In this document: positions 21,608-34,842 of the stretch, in pieces
Numbering within the stretch: position 1 is the stretch's first letter
Layout of the letters: the number at the start of each line of letters is the position of its first letter
DNA from: Cocos nucifera
Taxonomy: Eukaryota > Streptophyta > Magnoliopsida > Arecales > Arecaceae
Direction of reading: 5' to 3'
NCBI GenBank assembly: GCA_006176705.1
Contig: QRFJ01001023.1
Location: forward strand, 248,001-312,000
Length of the DNA stretch: 64,000 bases
Notes under the pieces: model-generated
Told to the model about the DNA's origin: nothing
Database searches by the model: none
What the model saw: only the letters and a program-made list of their open reading frames with translations
Made by a program: the position numbers and the translations under genes

Positions 21608-24600
21608 ATGTCTACATCAAACCTCCTAGCTCATATCCTAGACACCCATAGACTGATCGAATTCAATTACAAGGATTGGTTCCAAAACTTAATAGTTATT
21701 TTAAGTTTTGAGAAGCTATCTTATGTGTTGGACTAGGATCTTCTTCCCACTCTACTAGCCTATTCGATCGTTGATCAGAGAGTGTCTAATGAGAAGTGGT
21801 CAGATGATGATAACAAGGTCAGGTGCTATATGTTGGGCTCCATGTTAGATGAGTTGCAGCGCCAACATGAAGACATAAAAACTGTACGCTAAATGTTGGC
21901 TTACCTACAAGAGTTGTTTGGTGAACAGAGTCGCGTAGCGTGTTATCAAGTCTCTAGAAGACTTTTTAAGGTGCAGATGCATGATGGGCAGTCGGTCCAA
22001 GACCATTACCTGGCAATGATCAAGGATCTAGAAGAGCTTGAGAAGCTTAGAGTTATCATGGATAAGGACTTGTAGATTGATGTGATCTTGCAGTTCTTGA
22101 TTGATTCGTATGGGCAGTTAATCATGAACATTCATATGAATAAACTCCAATGCACCCTGGCTAAATTATTGAACATGCTGGTTACAGCTGAGCAGACTAT
22201 GAAAGATTCAAATTGCTCAATTCTATCTATGGAGTAGACTTCTATCAAGAGAAAATCTTTTGGTAAAAAGAAGTCTATGAAGAAATAGAAGATAGAAGGA
22301 AAGAAGAAGAACAAGAAAAAATCAAAGAAGAAGGCCCTGGACAAAGGAAAGTATTTTTACTACAACACCGATGGTCATTGGAAGCAGAACTGTCCTTTAT
22401 ACCTAGCCAACCTGAAGAACAAGGAGGCATGTCCTTCTGAAGGTATGCTCATCATTGAGACTAACCTTTTGATTTCTTCTGCATTTAGTTGGATGCTTAA
22501 CTTTGGTTCTAGTGCTCATTTATATACTTTTATGCAGGGTCTTGAGGAGAGTAGGAGGCTGAGAGATGGTGAGATGATCCTGCATGTTGGAAATGGAGCA
22601 AGAGTTGCTATTGTGGCTGTGAAAATCTATCCTCTGCGACAATCATTTGAATTAGTTTTAGTTCTTAAAGACTATTTTTTTGTGCCTGCTATAAGCAGAA
22701 ATTTGATTTTTATTTCTTGTTTAGCATAAGAGAACTATGTAATTAGTTTCTTTAAGGATCACTTTACTATTCTTTATAAAAAAAATAAAATTATAAGTGG
22801 TTGCTTAATTAACGATCTCTATCAGTTACATGTAGATATTTCTATATTTAATGTTGAGCAAAACATGAATGCCATAGGATCTAAGCGACCTAGAAATAGT
22901 ATAAATGAAAGGTATCTGTGGCACCTTAGGCTAGGTCATATAGTGAAAGATAGGATTAACAAATTAGAAAAATTTGGACTAATGAGTTTATTGACTTCCA
23001 AGTAATATCCAATTTATGAAACATGCCTTCAAGGCAAAATGACCAAGATACCCTTTGTAGGATATGAGGAAAGAGCCACAGACCTACTTGCCCTAGTACA
23101 TACGGATGTATGCGGCCCATTTGATATGCCGTCCAGAGGTAGTTTTTTCTACTTCATCATCTTTATCGATGATCTATCTTAGTATGGGTATATGTACCTG
23201 ACGTGACACAAGTCTAAAATTTTTGAAAAGTTCAAGAAATTCAAACACGAAGTAAAAAAGCAAACCAAAAAGTTCATTAAGGTTCTTCGATCAGATCGAG
23301 AAGGTGAATACCTTAGTTGAAAATTTCTGAACTATCTTAAGGATAATGGTATTGTCTCATAATGAACTCCACCTGGAACTCCTCAACTCAACAAGATTTT
23401 AGAATAGAGAAATCGGATCCTATTAGATATGGTCCGGTCCATGATGACCTTCATAAATTTTTCTAATTTTTTTTGGAACATAGTCTAATAATAGCTATAT
23501 ACTTGTTAAATAGAGTTTTGTCTAAAACCGTTCTTACCATACTATATGAGATATGACATGGTAAGAGCCAAGTCTAAGTCATCTTAAAATTTGGGATTGT
23601 CTAGCCCATATCAAGAGATAGCAGGTGGATAAGTTAGAGTCTAGGTCCCTTAGAGCTTGGTTCATAGGATATCCTAAAGAGTTGTTAGGATATTATTTCT
23701 ATCTTCCAAGTAATTATGAGTCTACATGCCATTTTTCTTGAAAAATAATTTATTCAAGATGGTGGCATCGAAAGATAAATTAGACTTGAAGAGAAAGTCT
23801 CCAAAGAGCAACGAGCCAAGGAACCTAAGGAACCCAATTAGTCTGAGCCGATCCAAATACAACCTTCTCCATCTCATAGATCAAGTAGGATTTTCCATCC
23901 TCTTAAAAGATACTTAGGTACCATTTTAGAGGATGTTGAAAAAATATTTCTCACAGAAAATAGGGTTCATGGTGATGATCTCAAAACCTATGACGAGACG
24001 ATATCAGATATCGACTCCGAGAAATGGTTAGAGGCAATAAGGTTAGAGATTGACTTAATGTGCTTAAATCAAGTCTGGCCTTGGTAGATCCACCTGAAGG
24101 TATAGTACCTATTAGGTCTAAATAAATCTTCAATAGAAATATAGGTGTAGATGGGATGTGGAGATATTCAAGACTAGGCTAGTGGCAAAAGGATATAGTC
24201 AGTGCAAAGATATTGACTATCAAGATACCCTCTCGCCAGTAGCCATGCTTAAATCCATCCACACATTGCTTACTATTGTAGTCTATTTCGATTATCAAAT
24301 ATAGCAGATGGACATGAAAATGACATTCTTAAATGGATATCTTGAGAAAGATATCTATATGGAACAGCCGCTCAATTTCACATTCGATGATGGTGATCAT
24401 AAGATTTGCAAGCTGCAAAGGTCCACATATGGACTAAAGCAAGCATCTCGGAGCTGAAATACTCATTTTAATGATGTGATCAAATCATTTGATTTTATCC
24501 AGAATGAGAAGAAACCTCGTGTGTTCAGAAAAATTAGGAGTGATGTTGTCTTCCTCATATTATATGTGAATGACATCCTCCTAACTGAAAATGATATTTC

Positions 24601-25500
24601 TATATTGGCCACATCAAAGAATGGTAATCTAAGGAATTCTCTATGAAAGACCAAAGAGAAGCATCCTTCATTTTGAAAATTAAAATCTATAGGAATAGAC
24701 CGAAAAGGATGCTGGATCTCTCATAGAAGATGTATATAGAGGAGGTACTGAAAAGATTTAGCATGAAAAACTCCAAGAGGGGATTTCTACCCTTCAGACA
24801 TGGCATTCATCTCTCTGAAAAGATGTGTCCCAACACACCTCAGGAGATTGAATGCATGAGTAAGATCCCTTATGCTTCGACAATAGGGAGCCTCATGTAT
24901 GCCATGCTGTGTACACGACCTGATATCGCCCATGTTGTGAGTATCACGAGTAGGTACCAATCGAATCCAAGCAAAGAGCACTGGACTTCTATGAAGTATA
25001 TCCTTAAGTACTTGAGAAGGACTAAGGATATGTTTCTAGTCTTTGGTAATGGAGAACTCTAAGTCTAGGGATATACAGACTCGGACTTTATGTTTGATAT
25101 AGATGATTGAAAGTCAATATCTAAAAGTATATTTGTGTGTAATGATGGTGCTATAAGCTGGAAGAGTTCTAAGAAATTGTAATAGCAAACTCTACCATGG
25201 AAGTAGAATATATCGCTACATTGAAAGCTGTGAAGGAGGCATTTTGGTTTAAGAAGTTCACCGTAGAGCTCGGAGTGATGCCATCAGTTGCCATCCCTTT
25301 GTACTATACAATAATGGTGCCATAGCCCTAGCTAAGGAGCCAAGATCTTACCAAAAATTCAAACACATCAAATGGCAATTCCATCTGATCCGTAATTATC
25401 TCAAGAAGGGATATGTCAAGGTCAAGAAAGTTGACACCATAGATAATGCAGTTGATCCACTAACAAAGCCATTGAGCTAATCGAAGATCAAAGCCCACTA
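21608..25500 (+). pseudogene. gag-pol of element B (heavily decayed)
   Basis: The gag ATG at 21608 aligns with that of A. Readable islands include MLGSMLDELQRQHED, the zinc-knuckle region near 22350 with Cys lost (YFYYNTDGHWKQNC), and a protease region where the catalytic motif reads NFGSSAH. An integrase part contains HTDVCGPF near 23100. In the RT the active site reads YVND (24563-24574). An RNase H part at 24730-25062 has KIPYASTIGSLMYAMLCTRPD. Stops and frameshifts occur throughout, including TAA at 23746-23748, the position of a stop also found in A and C. The pol end and polypurine tract are deleted. Confidence 0.9.
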
Positions 25501-27303
25501 CCAGATTGGCCAACACTTGTAATAAACTTTCTAGGAGTATTTTTATAATTTTGACTAAAAATTAATAAAGAATTATTTTTCTATCACATTATATATGAAA
25601 CATCCATGATACATCCTTTTAGTTAATGAGAATGATAATGCATATTTTCAAGAGTTAGAAGTTTACGATATGTATTATTATAATTAATTCATAAATTGCT
25701 CTCAATCATAGGATCATCATGAGGATGATCATCGATTCAGAAGATTGGTGTACGATTGCTTTCTTAGGATAGATGAGTCTTGAGTCTATAGTGTGGAGAC
25801 ACCAGAGTGAGGTATAGATATTTATTGAGAATGAGGGCACCAAGCATGACCACCTCGAGTAATCATAAGAAAGTCTACCTTCTCATCGATGACTAGCTTG
25901 ATGCTGTAGTTGTGCGTCTGATTCTTTTACCTGAGATGCATTGGCAGTTCATCTTGAGTGTGTTATAGTTTGACTATACTATAACTCGATCTTCTAGCCA
26001 TTCAGAATTCTAAGGTGTATGTTGGCTATAACATGTTCATTGTAGAAATTGAATTGCACCGATAGAGGATCTATCTATCTCGGTAGATGAGAAGTAGTCC
26101 TATGATGATCATGAGATTATGATCAAATCCTTAAGCCCATGGCCATGGTAGAGTAAAATAATATAAAAGAATTTTTTATTAGGGTTTTACATCAAACTCG
26201 AATCAAATGATTAATTCATATGACAGGTATTGGGTTTGATGAGTTCACCTTAACCCTAATCCTATCGGGGCTCATGATAGAGAAACTCAATCACATAGGT
26301 AGCTATACCAAGAGGTTCATATTTAGTTTTGATGGATTGCTACCATATACTACTAGGTATCACTGGTGGATTTTTGGAGCAATTAGAATTATCTTGATGA
26401 TCGATAATTCTAGTTGGATGAATCAGAAGAGTTCTAGTCCATCGAAAGGTATTTCGATGATGTCGATCATGAAGATCATGACATGTCTTATTATCATACA
26501 GAATTGAACCTAACTAGATCACACAAATAAGGATTTAGATCTGGATGTCATCAATTGGGCTAACCTAGTTTGATTGATTTGGATTAGATCCAATCAGGTT
26601 CAAGAAAATCGTGCTAGCATATGATTGAGCCTGACTTTCTCCTTCTGTCTTCATTCTGGTTCATCTCGACTAAGTCAAATTAGATTTGGCTCATCCAAAA
26701 TCCCTATATGGGTTTGTCTTGATCTGCATGTTTCTTGTTCAGGTCAGATAGAGGCTTGTCTTGGCCTGGTTTGAGCTTGTCCTAAAGAGTTTAGGAATTA
26801 TCTTAAAATAACCAAAGGGCATCAGGACAAGGGGTCGTTTGACCTGGTCTTTACACAAATTAAAGGAGCAAACATGCACCCCCTAGAATTCATCTGGGGG
26901 TGCATGTCCCAAGGTAATTTTGTGTGAAGAAAAAAGGGTTCACACCCCCATATGGCGTGCACCCTTGGTGGATAAGCATGGGATTGTTTGAATGGGTCAA
27001 ACACCTAGAGATAAGAGACTTGTGCCATTCCATGCTTATCCCTTTTTTCTCCACACCATTTCTGATGTATTTTGTGAGACCAAATTTAGAAGAAAATAAA
27101 GGGGGCATGGGTTATGGCATGGAGTCCTACTTTAAGCAAAAGGGTTGCTTAAAGTACTAGGACTCCAGGGCTGCACATAGGTCTATAAATAGACCCTGAT
27201 CAAAGGTGTTTGATAATTGCATTCCCTCTATGGTGAAGCCCTATCTCTCCCTCTACCTCCATGCCCTCTCTTCCAGAACTCCTCCCCCTTCTCCATGCCT
27301 AAG
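25501..27303 (+). repeat. 3' LTR of element B, first part
   Basis: It begins inside the LTR at CCAGATTGGCCAACAC: a deletion joined the end of pol to the LTR about 28 bp from its start. It continues to the CTAAG target site (27299-27303), where D is inserted. A TATA box is at 27184-27191. Confidence 0.92.
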
Positions 27304-29081
27304 TGAAAGGAATATGCCCTCAAGCCAATTAATTTTTTAGGCTGTTCTTTGTCTTCCAAACTCATGTAATAATATTTTTTAATAAATAAAGGCATTTATT
27401 TTATCATATGCAGTGTCCTATTATTTATTTAAGATTATGATGAATCCTATAAATTAGGACTATGGTTTTAGGATTATGATGAGATCATACCAGTGAGACC
27501 TAAAATCTTAAAACCCTAATTTAAATATTCCTAGTCGATGGGACATTGAGTTAGAGATCAATGTTTTCCGGTAAGACTAGCACATTCTTTGTATGCTTGA
27601 TTGAGAGGGTGATTGATCTCACGATAACTTGTGTATGACACTAATACAAGAATGTGGGTGCTCATTAGAGAATGAGTTCACTGAATTGATCCAAATTGAG
27701 AATATCTAATGGAGTCTTATCTACATGTCAATAGATGGTTCTCATAGTAGAATTTGTGCATGTAATCCTTTGACCTAAAACTATCATAGAATCTTATATA
27801 TATAAATTCATATTTTGGTTCATACTCATTCATGACTCAGTTATGTACGGGATGATCTAGATATGGTAGATTATATATATGAAGATTGTGAGTAGGTTAA
27901 CATGGAATCGATCTCTCCTAGTAAGAGGAAATAGCATCCTACTTGCTTCAAACAAATGATGATTCAGGAAGACTTTGATCAAAGCATGATAAAAAATTAG
28001 AAATGATTTCTAATGTTTCATTAAATGAATCATCATCATGAGATTGAAAGAGAAATGAATATGATATTGGGGTTGACATATTTCCATACCCAGAGTCATA
28101 TTCAGGATGCAAGGAGATCGAAGGATCTAGTTGCATGGTAATTTTCACTAAAGAATATATTGATATTTCCATCAAAATTTTACATCTTTCAGGAAGTCAT
28201 GATACGTTGATAGATGTCAATCATGTCTTGTGGGTTCGATCAAATTAAAATTTTAATTTGATCATTAAATTAGAAAGTGTTCTAAATTAAGTCAAATTGG
28301 GTTGGCTAGTTTTGACCTAAATCGGTTTGGTTGAGTTCTAACCAGATTAGGTCAAATCACACCCAAACTCACTGCTGGTTAGATGTGAAACCCAATGGGT
28401 CACACACAAAAAGAGTTGATTAAGGGTCTAATTAGATTAGACCATGTTTGCAAGATGAACATGCTAGCACATGTAGCAAACCCTAGCACCTGGTTTCGAA
28501 TTGGATTTGAATCAGCTTTCGATTTAGGCTAATTTAGATCCAATTTGAGCCAAATAGGATTTGGTCTTGAATTGGATTAACCTAGACCGATTGGGCTTTA
28601 GTTGGAGTGCCACATACCTAAATCTCACATGCTATAGAGTCTCTCTCTTGCGTGTCGGAAGTCTTTCATGCACAAAGAACTCTTTGGCGCATGGAATTAA
28701 TTGGTGCCTACCTTCTTTGACTTTTCCCATTATATTATGTCACATAATTTTTATATTGGCATGGACATTAGATATGGGGCACAAAAGAGTCCTTCTGTAG
28801 ATGAAATACTTCATTATTATTTTAAGAAGGAATTTTTTTATTTTTGCTGCCCAAGACCCCTTGCCGCCCAAGACTCCATGCCGCCTACTCCTCCTTAACG
28901 CCTCTTGGACCAAGTCAAATTATCTTGGGACTTTGACTATTCAAAGATTATCTCCACATGTTCTTGCTGAATGTGCATCCCTTTTAGAGCCATTGGATGG
29001 CCTTTTTATATGATATAATGGATGAAAAGGGTGGCACCAAAGATGAAATATTGCGACTCTTCATAAAAAACTTACGTAGAA

Positions 29082-29124
29082 TTAGTCCAAGAGTCCTTCT
29101 GCTTTAAGGAACCTCTTGGACTAA
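29082..29124. repeat. U3 foldback 1 of D
   Basis: Arms TTAGTCCAAGAG (29082-29093) and CTCTTGGACTAA (29113-29124) pair over 12 bp. An inner TCCTT/AAGGA stem extends the pairing after a 2-base bulge. The left half GAGTCCTTCTGCTTTAAG matches foldback 2 of B at 17 of 18 positions. Confidence 0.85.
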
Positions 29125-29213
29125 GTCTACATCTTGTTATTTACTAATGAGGCATGAGATTGGCTGATGGGGCATGAGAAATTGATGAGGAAAGGGTGTG
29201 AGATGTTTTGTTG

Positions 29214-29244
29214 GCACCCCTACGTACATTATATATAGGGGTGC
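29214..29244. promoter_or_regulatory. U3 foldback 2 of D enclosing the TATA box
   Basis: Arms GCACCCCTA (29214-29222) and TAGGGGTGC (29236-29244) are perfectly complementary. TATATATA at 29230-29237 lies in the loop and runs into the right arm. The same arrangement is in the 3' LTR (TATA at 36770-36777). The core GCACCCCT/AGGGGTGC is also in foldback 1 of B. Confidence 0.8.
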
Positions 29245-29793
29245 GCACCATGAGTCTGAGGGTGTGTGAAAACTTTTTTTCTTTCTCACAAGAGTTTCTT
29301 TTTATCCAATTTTCTTTCTTTCCTTCTCTTGTCTAGACCTTGTCATTATAAGGACAAGAAGTTATCTTAAGACTAAGAGATTAGGAAGAAAAATTAAGAA
29401 GATAAAAGAAAAAGAAAGATAGATAAGGAGAGGCAAGGAAGGTGATATAAAGGCTAAAGAAGGTCTTGCCCTTTTAATTAAAATTCTTATTATTAGAACT
29501 CTAATTATATAAATCAGAGGTGCTGGTATCTTGATCAAGTCTCTGTGTGGATCAACGTTGGAGGGTGAACACGTGGGCACCTGGTGGAAATCCTGACAGA
29601 CTGCTATCGAAGATCAGGGTCAATTTAGGGTTTAGCAATAAGAGGTATGTTTTAATACTTTCTTTTATGTAACAAATGCATGTTATATGATTAAATTGTT
29701 AATGAGGTGGTCCTAGGGTTCGGGTTTGGTTTATATGATTTCATATTTTTGCTTTAAAATTTGTGCTTCCACCCTGTACACCAAATCTATCAG

Positions 29794-29806
29794 TGGTATC
29801 AGAGCA
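29794..29806 (+). other. Primer binding site of D (initiator tRNA-Met)
   Basis: TGGTATCAGAGCA, one base after the LTR end. Confidence 0.93.
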
Positions 29807-30919
29807 AGCCTTATTAGGTTAAATCATATAATGCTTTCCTTATAATATCATGGCACAAAAGAGAAGTATGATATATATATATATATATATATTTATGTTT
29901 ATTTACATATTATTTATATGATGAGATCATATTCTTTTATTTATCATAATAAGATTATGATGTATATATTATTCTGTAAAGGTTGTCCTAATATAGTAGA
30001 AAGTATTCACTATATAATGATGGTTGTCCTAAAATAATTATACATGTTAATAGATATATATAAATTTTTTTATAATTGATGCTATTAGGTATTTAGTTTG
30101 ATTTAAATCAGAATGTGCATCGAGATTTTTTTTAAAATTTTTTTTTTAAAAAAAATTATATTAAGTTGTAGTATAATTAATCTAAAGCTGTATCAGTCGG
30201 GATGTTTAATTGATCAATCAGTGTCTAGGATAAATGGTTCATGATTGGTAAAGAAAATGTGGTCTTTTAATTGGTTTTGTTGTTTGACCTGGCCAATTTA
30301 TTAATGTCTAAGGAAAGCAACATGAGGACTCCCACTTCTCTCCTACTTACCTGACTGATTCGATTAATTTAATTCTAGATTGAAATACTTGGTATTATAT
30401 TTACTACACTAAGGCCTTCCTTCATACTAGGTTCTTATTATGTCCAGAACCATATTAGTTTTATTGTGTAACCATAAGAACTATCATGGAAATGATGTAA
30501 TATTAATCTAGTACATTGAGATGCTTACAGCATTTTGAATATACTACTTTATTGTGTAACCACAAAAGTAGTTATATTTCATTTTGACTGTATAGAAATG
30601 AAGGGTTCTATATAAACTAAAACATTAAAGTTTGTTGTGCTAACATAAGGCTATTAATGTTTTAGAGGTAAAAATTTTTTGAGAATTGCATAAAGTGCAA
30701 TTGGAAAGAGTTTCCTACCTTTGAACTTATAACAAGTTTGTTGTGCAACCACAAGACCTTTTATAAGGAATTAGGATCTTATTCTCACTAAGAAAATCAA
30801 TAAGAGGGTTATGATTTTTGATTAAATAGTGGGAGACATAATTAAATTAAAGTCCTAATTTAATTATGTTTGTCATTTGAGTTATTTGCTTATATATTAT
30901 TTTTTATTGTGTAGATTAA
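29807..30919 (+). other. Leader of D with AT microsatellite
   Basis: About 1.1 kb without coding potential. An (AT)n run lies at 29871-29891. Short similarities to the leader of A include a CTTACCTG-containing stretch near 30350 and AATAGTGGGAG near 30826. Confidence 0.7.
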
Positions 30920-31838
30920 ATGGCTTCTTCACTTTCATTGCGTTCAATTTTGGATTCAAATAAATTGACTGGTCAAAATTATGTTGACTAATTGAGAAAC
31001 CTAAAAATAGTACTCAATCAAGAAAAACTCTCCTATATTCTTGATTCCCCTGATCCTAAGCCATTAGGAAATGATGCCATAGATGAAGATAAATCCACAT
31101 ACAAGATGTGGCAAAATGATTCTCTTACTGTCAAATGCATCATACTTGTCTCTATGAATAATGAATTACAGAGGCAGCATGATGGAATGGACACTCAATC
31201 TATATTGCTCAATCTAAAAGAGCTTTATGGAGAGCATAGTAGGACTGCTAGATATGAGATATCTAAGCAATTATTTCATGCAAGAATAATAGAAGGAACA
31301 TCCGTACAAAATCATGTTTTGATAGTAATTGACCTAATCACTCGATTAAGTCAATTAGGTTTTGTTATGGATGGGGAGTTAAGTCAGAATTTAATCCTGC
31401 AATCACTCCCAGAATCATTTTCTTAGTTTGTCGTAAACTATCACATGAACAAACTGAATTCTTCCTTACCTAAGCTGTTAAATATGCTTAAGACAGTAGA
31501 AAGCCATATCAAGAAAGATAAGGCTCCTCTTCTTCTTGTGGAAGGGATCTCCAAGAAGAAGGCAGGCAAAAAAGGTTCAAAGAGAAGGTTGAATCCTAAA
31601 AGTGATATAAATAAGAAGAAAAAGAGGAAGAAGGTCTCCAGACAGATGATCTATTTTCACTGCGACAAAGTAAGTCATTGGAAGAGGAATTGCAAGGCTT
31701 ACCTTGCAACCGTGAAGTCTGGTGCAAATAATGCACCAAAAGGTATGTATGAGATACATACTATATTATTATTAAATTCTTTCATTTCAAATTCTTGGGT
31801 ATTAGATATCGGCTTGTGGTTTTCATATCTGCAAATCT
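30920..31838 (+). pseudogene. gag: gag of element D (broken)
   Basis: ATG at 30920 (MASSLSLRSILDSNKLTGQN). In-frame stops lie at 30989-30991 and 31424-31426. The body contains MNNELQRQHDGMDT and LLNLKELYGEHSRTARYE, then a lysine-rich tail. The zinc knuckle reads YFHCDKVSHWKRNC, so its first Cys is Tyr and a Gly is Ser. The protease start in the same frame reads LDIGLW where DSGSS is expected. The frame shifts near 31840. Confidence 0.92.
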
Positions 31839-34828
31839 TTGCAGGGGCTGCAGAAAATTAAGAGTTTGAAGAAAGGTGACTTCAAGCTCTATGGCGCTAG
31901 AGGAGAGTCTATCCAAGCAGAAGCTGTAGGGACAAATATATTGAAGTTACCTTATGGAAAGATCTTAGAGCTTACAAATTATTATTATATGCCTAAGATC
32001 ATTAGAAATATTATATCTATACCCTTGTTATTAAAATAAGGTTATAGTCTTAATGTAACGAGCGAAGGTTGCTCGATCAAATATTCTAATGAAAATATTT
32101 GTTTTGGCATATTTAGCAATGGTTTGTTGACTCTATGTTTGGATGACAATATATTTCATATTGATGAAAATGAAAAATGTAAGAGAGATGACATAAATAA
32201 TACTTTACTTTGGCATTGTCGATTAGGTCATATTAGTGAGGCTAGGATTAACAAGTTATACAAAGAAAAGTTCTTTGATCCTTTTGATTATGAATCATTG
32301 GGAACTTGTGAATCATGCCTCATGGGTAAAATGACCAAGATTCCATTTAGTGGACATGGAGAAAGGACAAATGAGTTATTAGGACTTGTACATACGGATG
32401 TATGTGGTCCTATGACAACTCAAGCCAGAGGAGGATACTCTTATTTTATAACATTCACTGATGATTTATCTAGGTTTGGATATGTGTATCTTATGAAACA
32501 CAAATCAGAAGCCTTTGATAAATTTAAAGAGTATCAAAGTATGGTCGAAAAATAAATTGGATAATGTATAAAAATCCTTCGATCTGATCGGAGAGGAGAA
32601 TACTTATCTAGTGAGTTTCTAGACTATCTTAAAGGAATTCTCTCTGAATGGATACCTCCTTATACACCATAATTAAATGGTGTAGTCGAAAGAAAAAATC
32701 ATACCTTATTAGATATGGTACGGTCCATGATGTGCTTCACTGATTTACCTATTTTCTTCTAGGGTCATGCCCTGGAGACTGCAATTTACATCTTGAATAG
32801 AGTACCTTCTAAATCTGTATCTAGTACTCCATATGACATATGGAGAAGTAAAAAACCTAATCTTAAGTATCTTAAGATATGGGGTTGTCCAGCATATGTC
32901 AAAAAAAATTTTGGACATAAACTTGATGCTAGATCAAATAGATGTCTATTATTAGGATATCCTAGAAATAGTATAGGATATTTATTCTACCATCCTACTG
33001 AACAAAAGGTATTTGTAAGTAGGCATGCCATTTTCATGGAAAAAAAATTTATCCTAGAAAAGGGCAGTGGCAGAAATATTGAACTTAGTGAAGTTCAAGA
33101 AAAACAAATAAAAATTTTTCAACCATATAATCATATAAAAGAACCATAACACATAACTCCTATCCATAGGTCTAAAAGAGTACGAAATACACTTGTGAGG
33201 TATGGTTTCATTATTGAGAATAATGAAGCCCAAGTCATTGAAAATGATGAACCTCTAACCTATACGGAAGCAGTCAAAAGTAAGGATTCTTACAAATGGC
33301 TGGCTGCCATGCAATCCGAAATGGAATCTACGCACACCAACAAAGTATGGACTTTGGTGGATGCACCAGAGGATATAAACCCTATTGGATGCAAATGGAT
33401 TTTTAAGAGAAAGATTGGAGCTGATGGTCAAATAGAAACCAATAAGGTCAGATTGGTGGCTAAAGGTTTTAGGCAGAAACAGGAAATTGATTATGATGAA
33501 ACATTATCACCTGTTGCTATGCTCAAATCTATTCGGATTATGCTTGCTATAGCAGCATACCACGACTATGAAATATGGCAAATGGATGTAAAGACTGCCT
33601 TCCTTAATGGTTTCCTTGAGGAGGAGGTCTATATGTCACAGCCAGAGGGATTTGAGTCAAATGAGAAACCAAATCAGGTATGCAAGCTTAAGAGATCCAT
33701 TTATGGATTAAAGCAAGCATCAAGGAGTTGGAACATCCATTTTGATGAAATAGTAAAAGAGTTTGGTTTTATCAAGAATGTTGATGAACCATGTGTGTAC
33801 AAGAAAACTAGTGGGAGAACCATAGTCTTCTTGGTTCTATATGTAGATGACATACTACTCATTGGGAAATGATATCCCAATGTTACAATCAGTCAAATTA
33901 TGGCTATCAAATAAGTTTTTCATGAAAGATTTGGGAGAAGCATCCTATATACTAGGAATAAAGATCTATAAGAGATAGATCTAAGAGGATGCTAGGCTTG
34001 TCCCAATCAAGGTACATTGACTTAATACTGAAAAGATTCAGTATGGATGGGAGTAAAAGAGGTTATTTACCCATGAGTCAAGGCATACATCTCTCTAAAA
34101 AGATGTCTCCTAAGACACCTGAAGAGAGAAATAGAATGAGTTCTATTCCTTATGCTTCGACTGTTGGATCAATAATGTATGCCATGTTATGTACAAGGCC
34201 TGATGTTGCTTATGCTTTAGGCATTGCAAGTAGATTTCAAGCTAATCTATGAGAGGATCATTGAAAAGCTGTGAAAAATATTCTTAAGTACTTGAGAAGA
34301 ACTAAAGATATTTTTTTAGTATATGGTGGTTCTGATCTTAAATTAGAAGTATATTCTGATTCTAGTTTTCAATCAGACCCAGATGATAGCAAATCCATTT
34401 CAGGATATGTCTTTACTTTGAATGGTGGAGTAGTAAGTTGGAAGAGTACTAAGTAGCCAACTGTAGCTGACTCAACCACTGAAGCAGAATACATAGCTGT
34501 AAGTGAAGCCGCCAAGGAAGTTGTCTAGATGAAGAAGTTCATCACTAAATTGGAAGTTATTCCTGAAATTGAGAATCCAATACCACTTTAATGTGATAAT
34601 ACTAGAGCTATTGCTCAAGCAAAGGAACCAAGGTCTCATCATAAATCCAAACACATTCTGAGACGCTTCCATCTCATTCAAAAAATTATTGAAAGATAAG
34701 ATGTAGTCATAGAATGAGTGGACACAAAGAACAATATAACAGACCCATTCACTAAGACTTTACCACTGCAACTGTTTGATCCCTACCTTGATTGTATGGG
34801 TTTAAAATATAAGGGCGATTGGCTTTAG
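31839..34828 (+). pseudogene. pol: pol of element D: integrase, RT, RNase H (broken)
   Basis: Integrase (LWHCRLGHI, HTDVCGPM, DDLSRFGYVYLM, SDRRGEY) and RT (KWIFKRKIGADGQ, QMDVKTAFLNGF, YVDD at 33840-33851) are read mostly in one frame with stops near 32037, 32553, 32670, 32760 and 33147. A one-base gain near 33868 and another near 33973 shift the frame. RNase H follows with VYSDSSF, TTEAEYIAVSEAAKE and CDNTRAIAQAKEP, ending in a DWL-stop at 34828. At the codon where A, B and C have a stop after FLEK, D has a sense Lys codon (FMEKKFI). Confidence 0.94.
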
Positions 34829-34831
34829 TGC

Positions 34832-34842
34832 AAGTGGGAGAT
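34832..34842 (+). other. Polypurine tract of D
   Basis: AAGTGGGAGAT directly before the 3' LTR, identical to that of A. Confidence 0.9.

Larger units (their letters stand above)
27304..29792 (+). repeat. 5' LTR of element D
   Basis: 2489 bp. It contains a foldback at 29082-29124, another at 29214-29244 that encloses the TATA box, and a pyrimidine-rich stretch downstream. Short ORFs inside it (28561-29013 and minus strand 27948-28175, 29362-29580) are chance. Confidence 0.96.

Noticed and set aside
29871..29891. AT run after the primer site of D as a regulatory element
   Set aside because: Simple dinucleotide slippage explains it; nothing ties it to a function.
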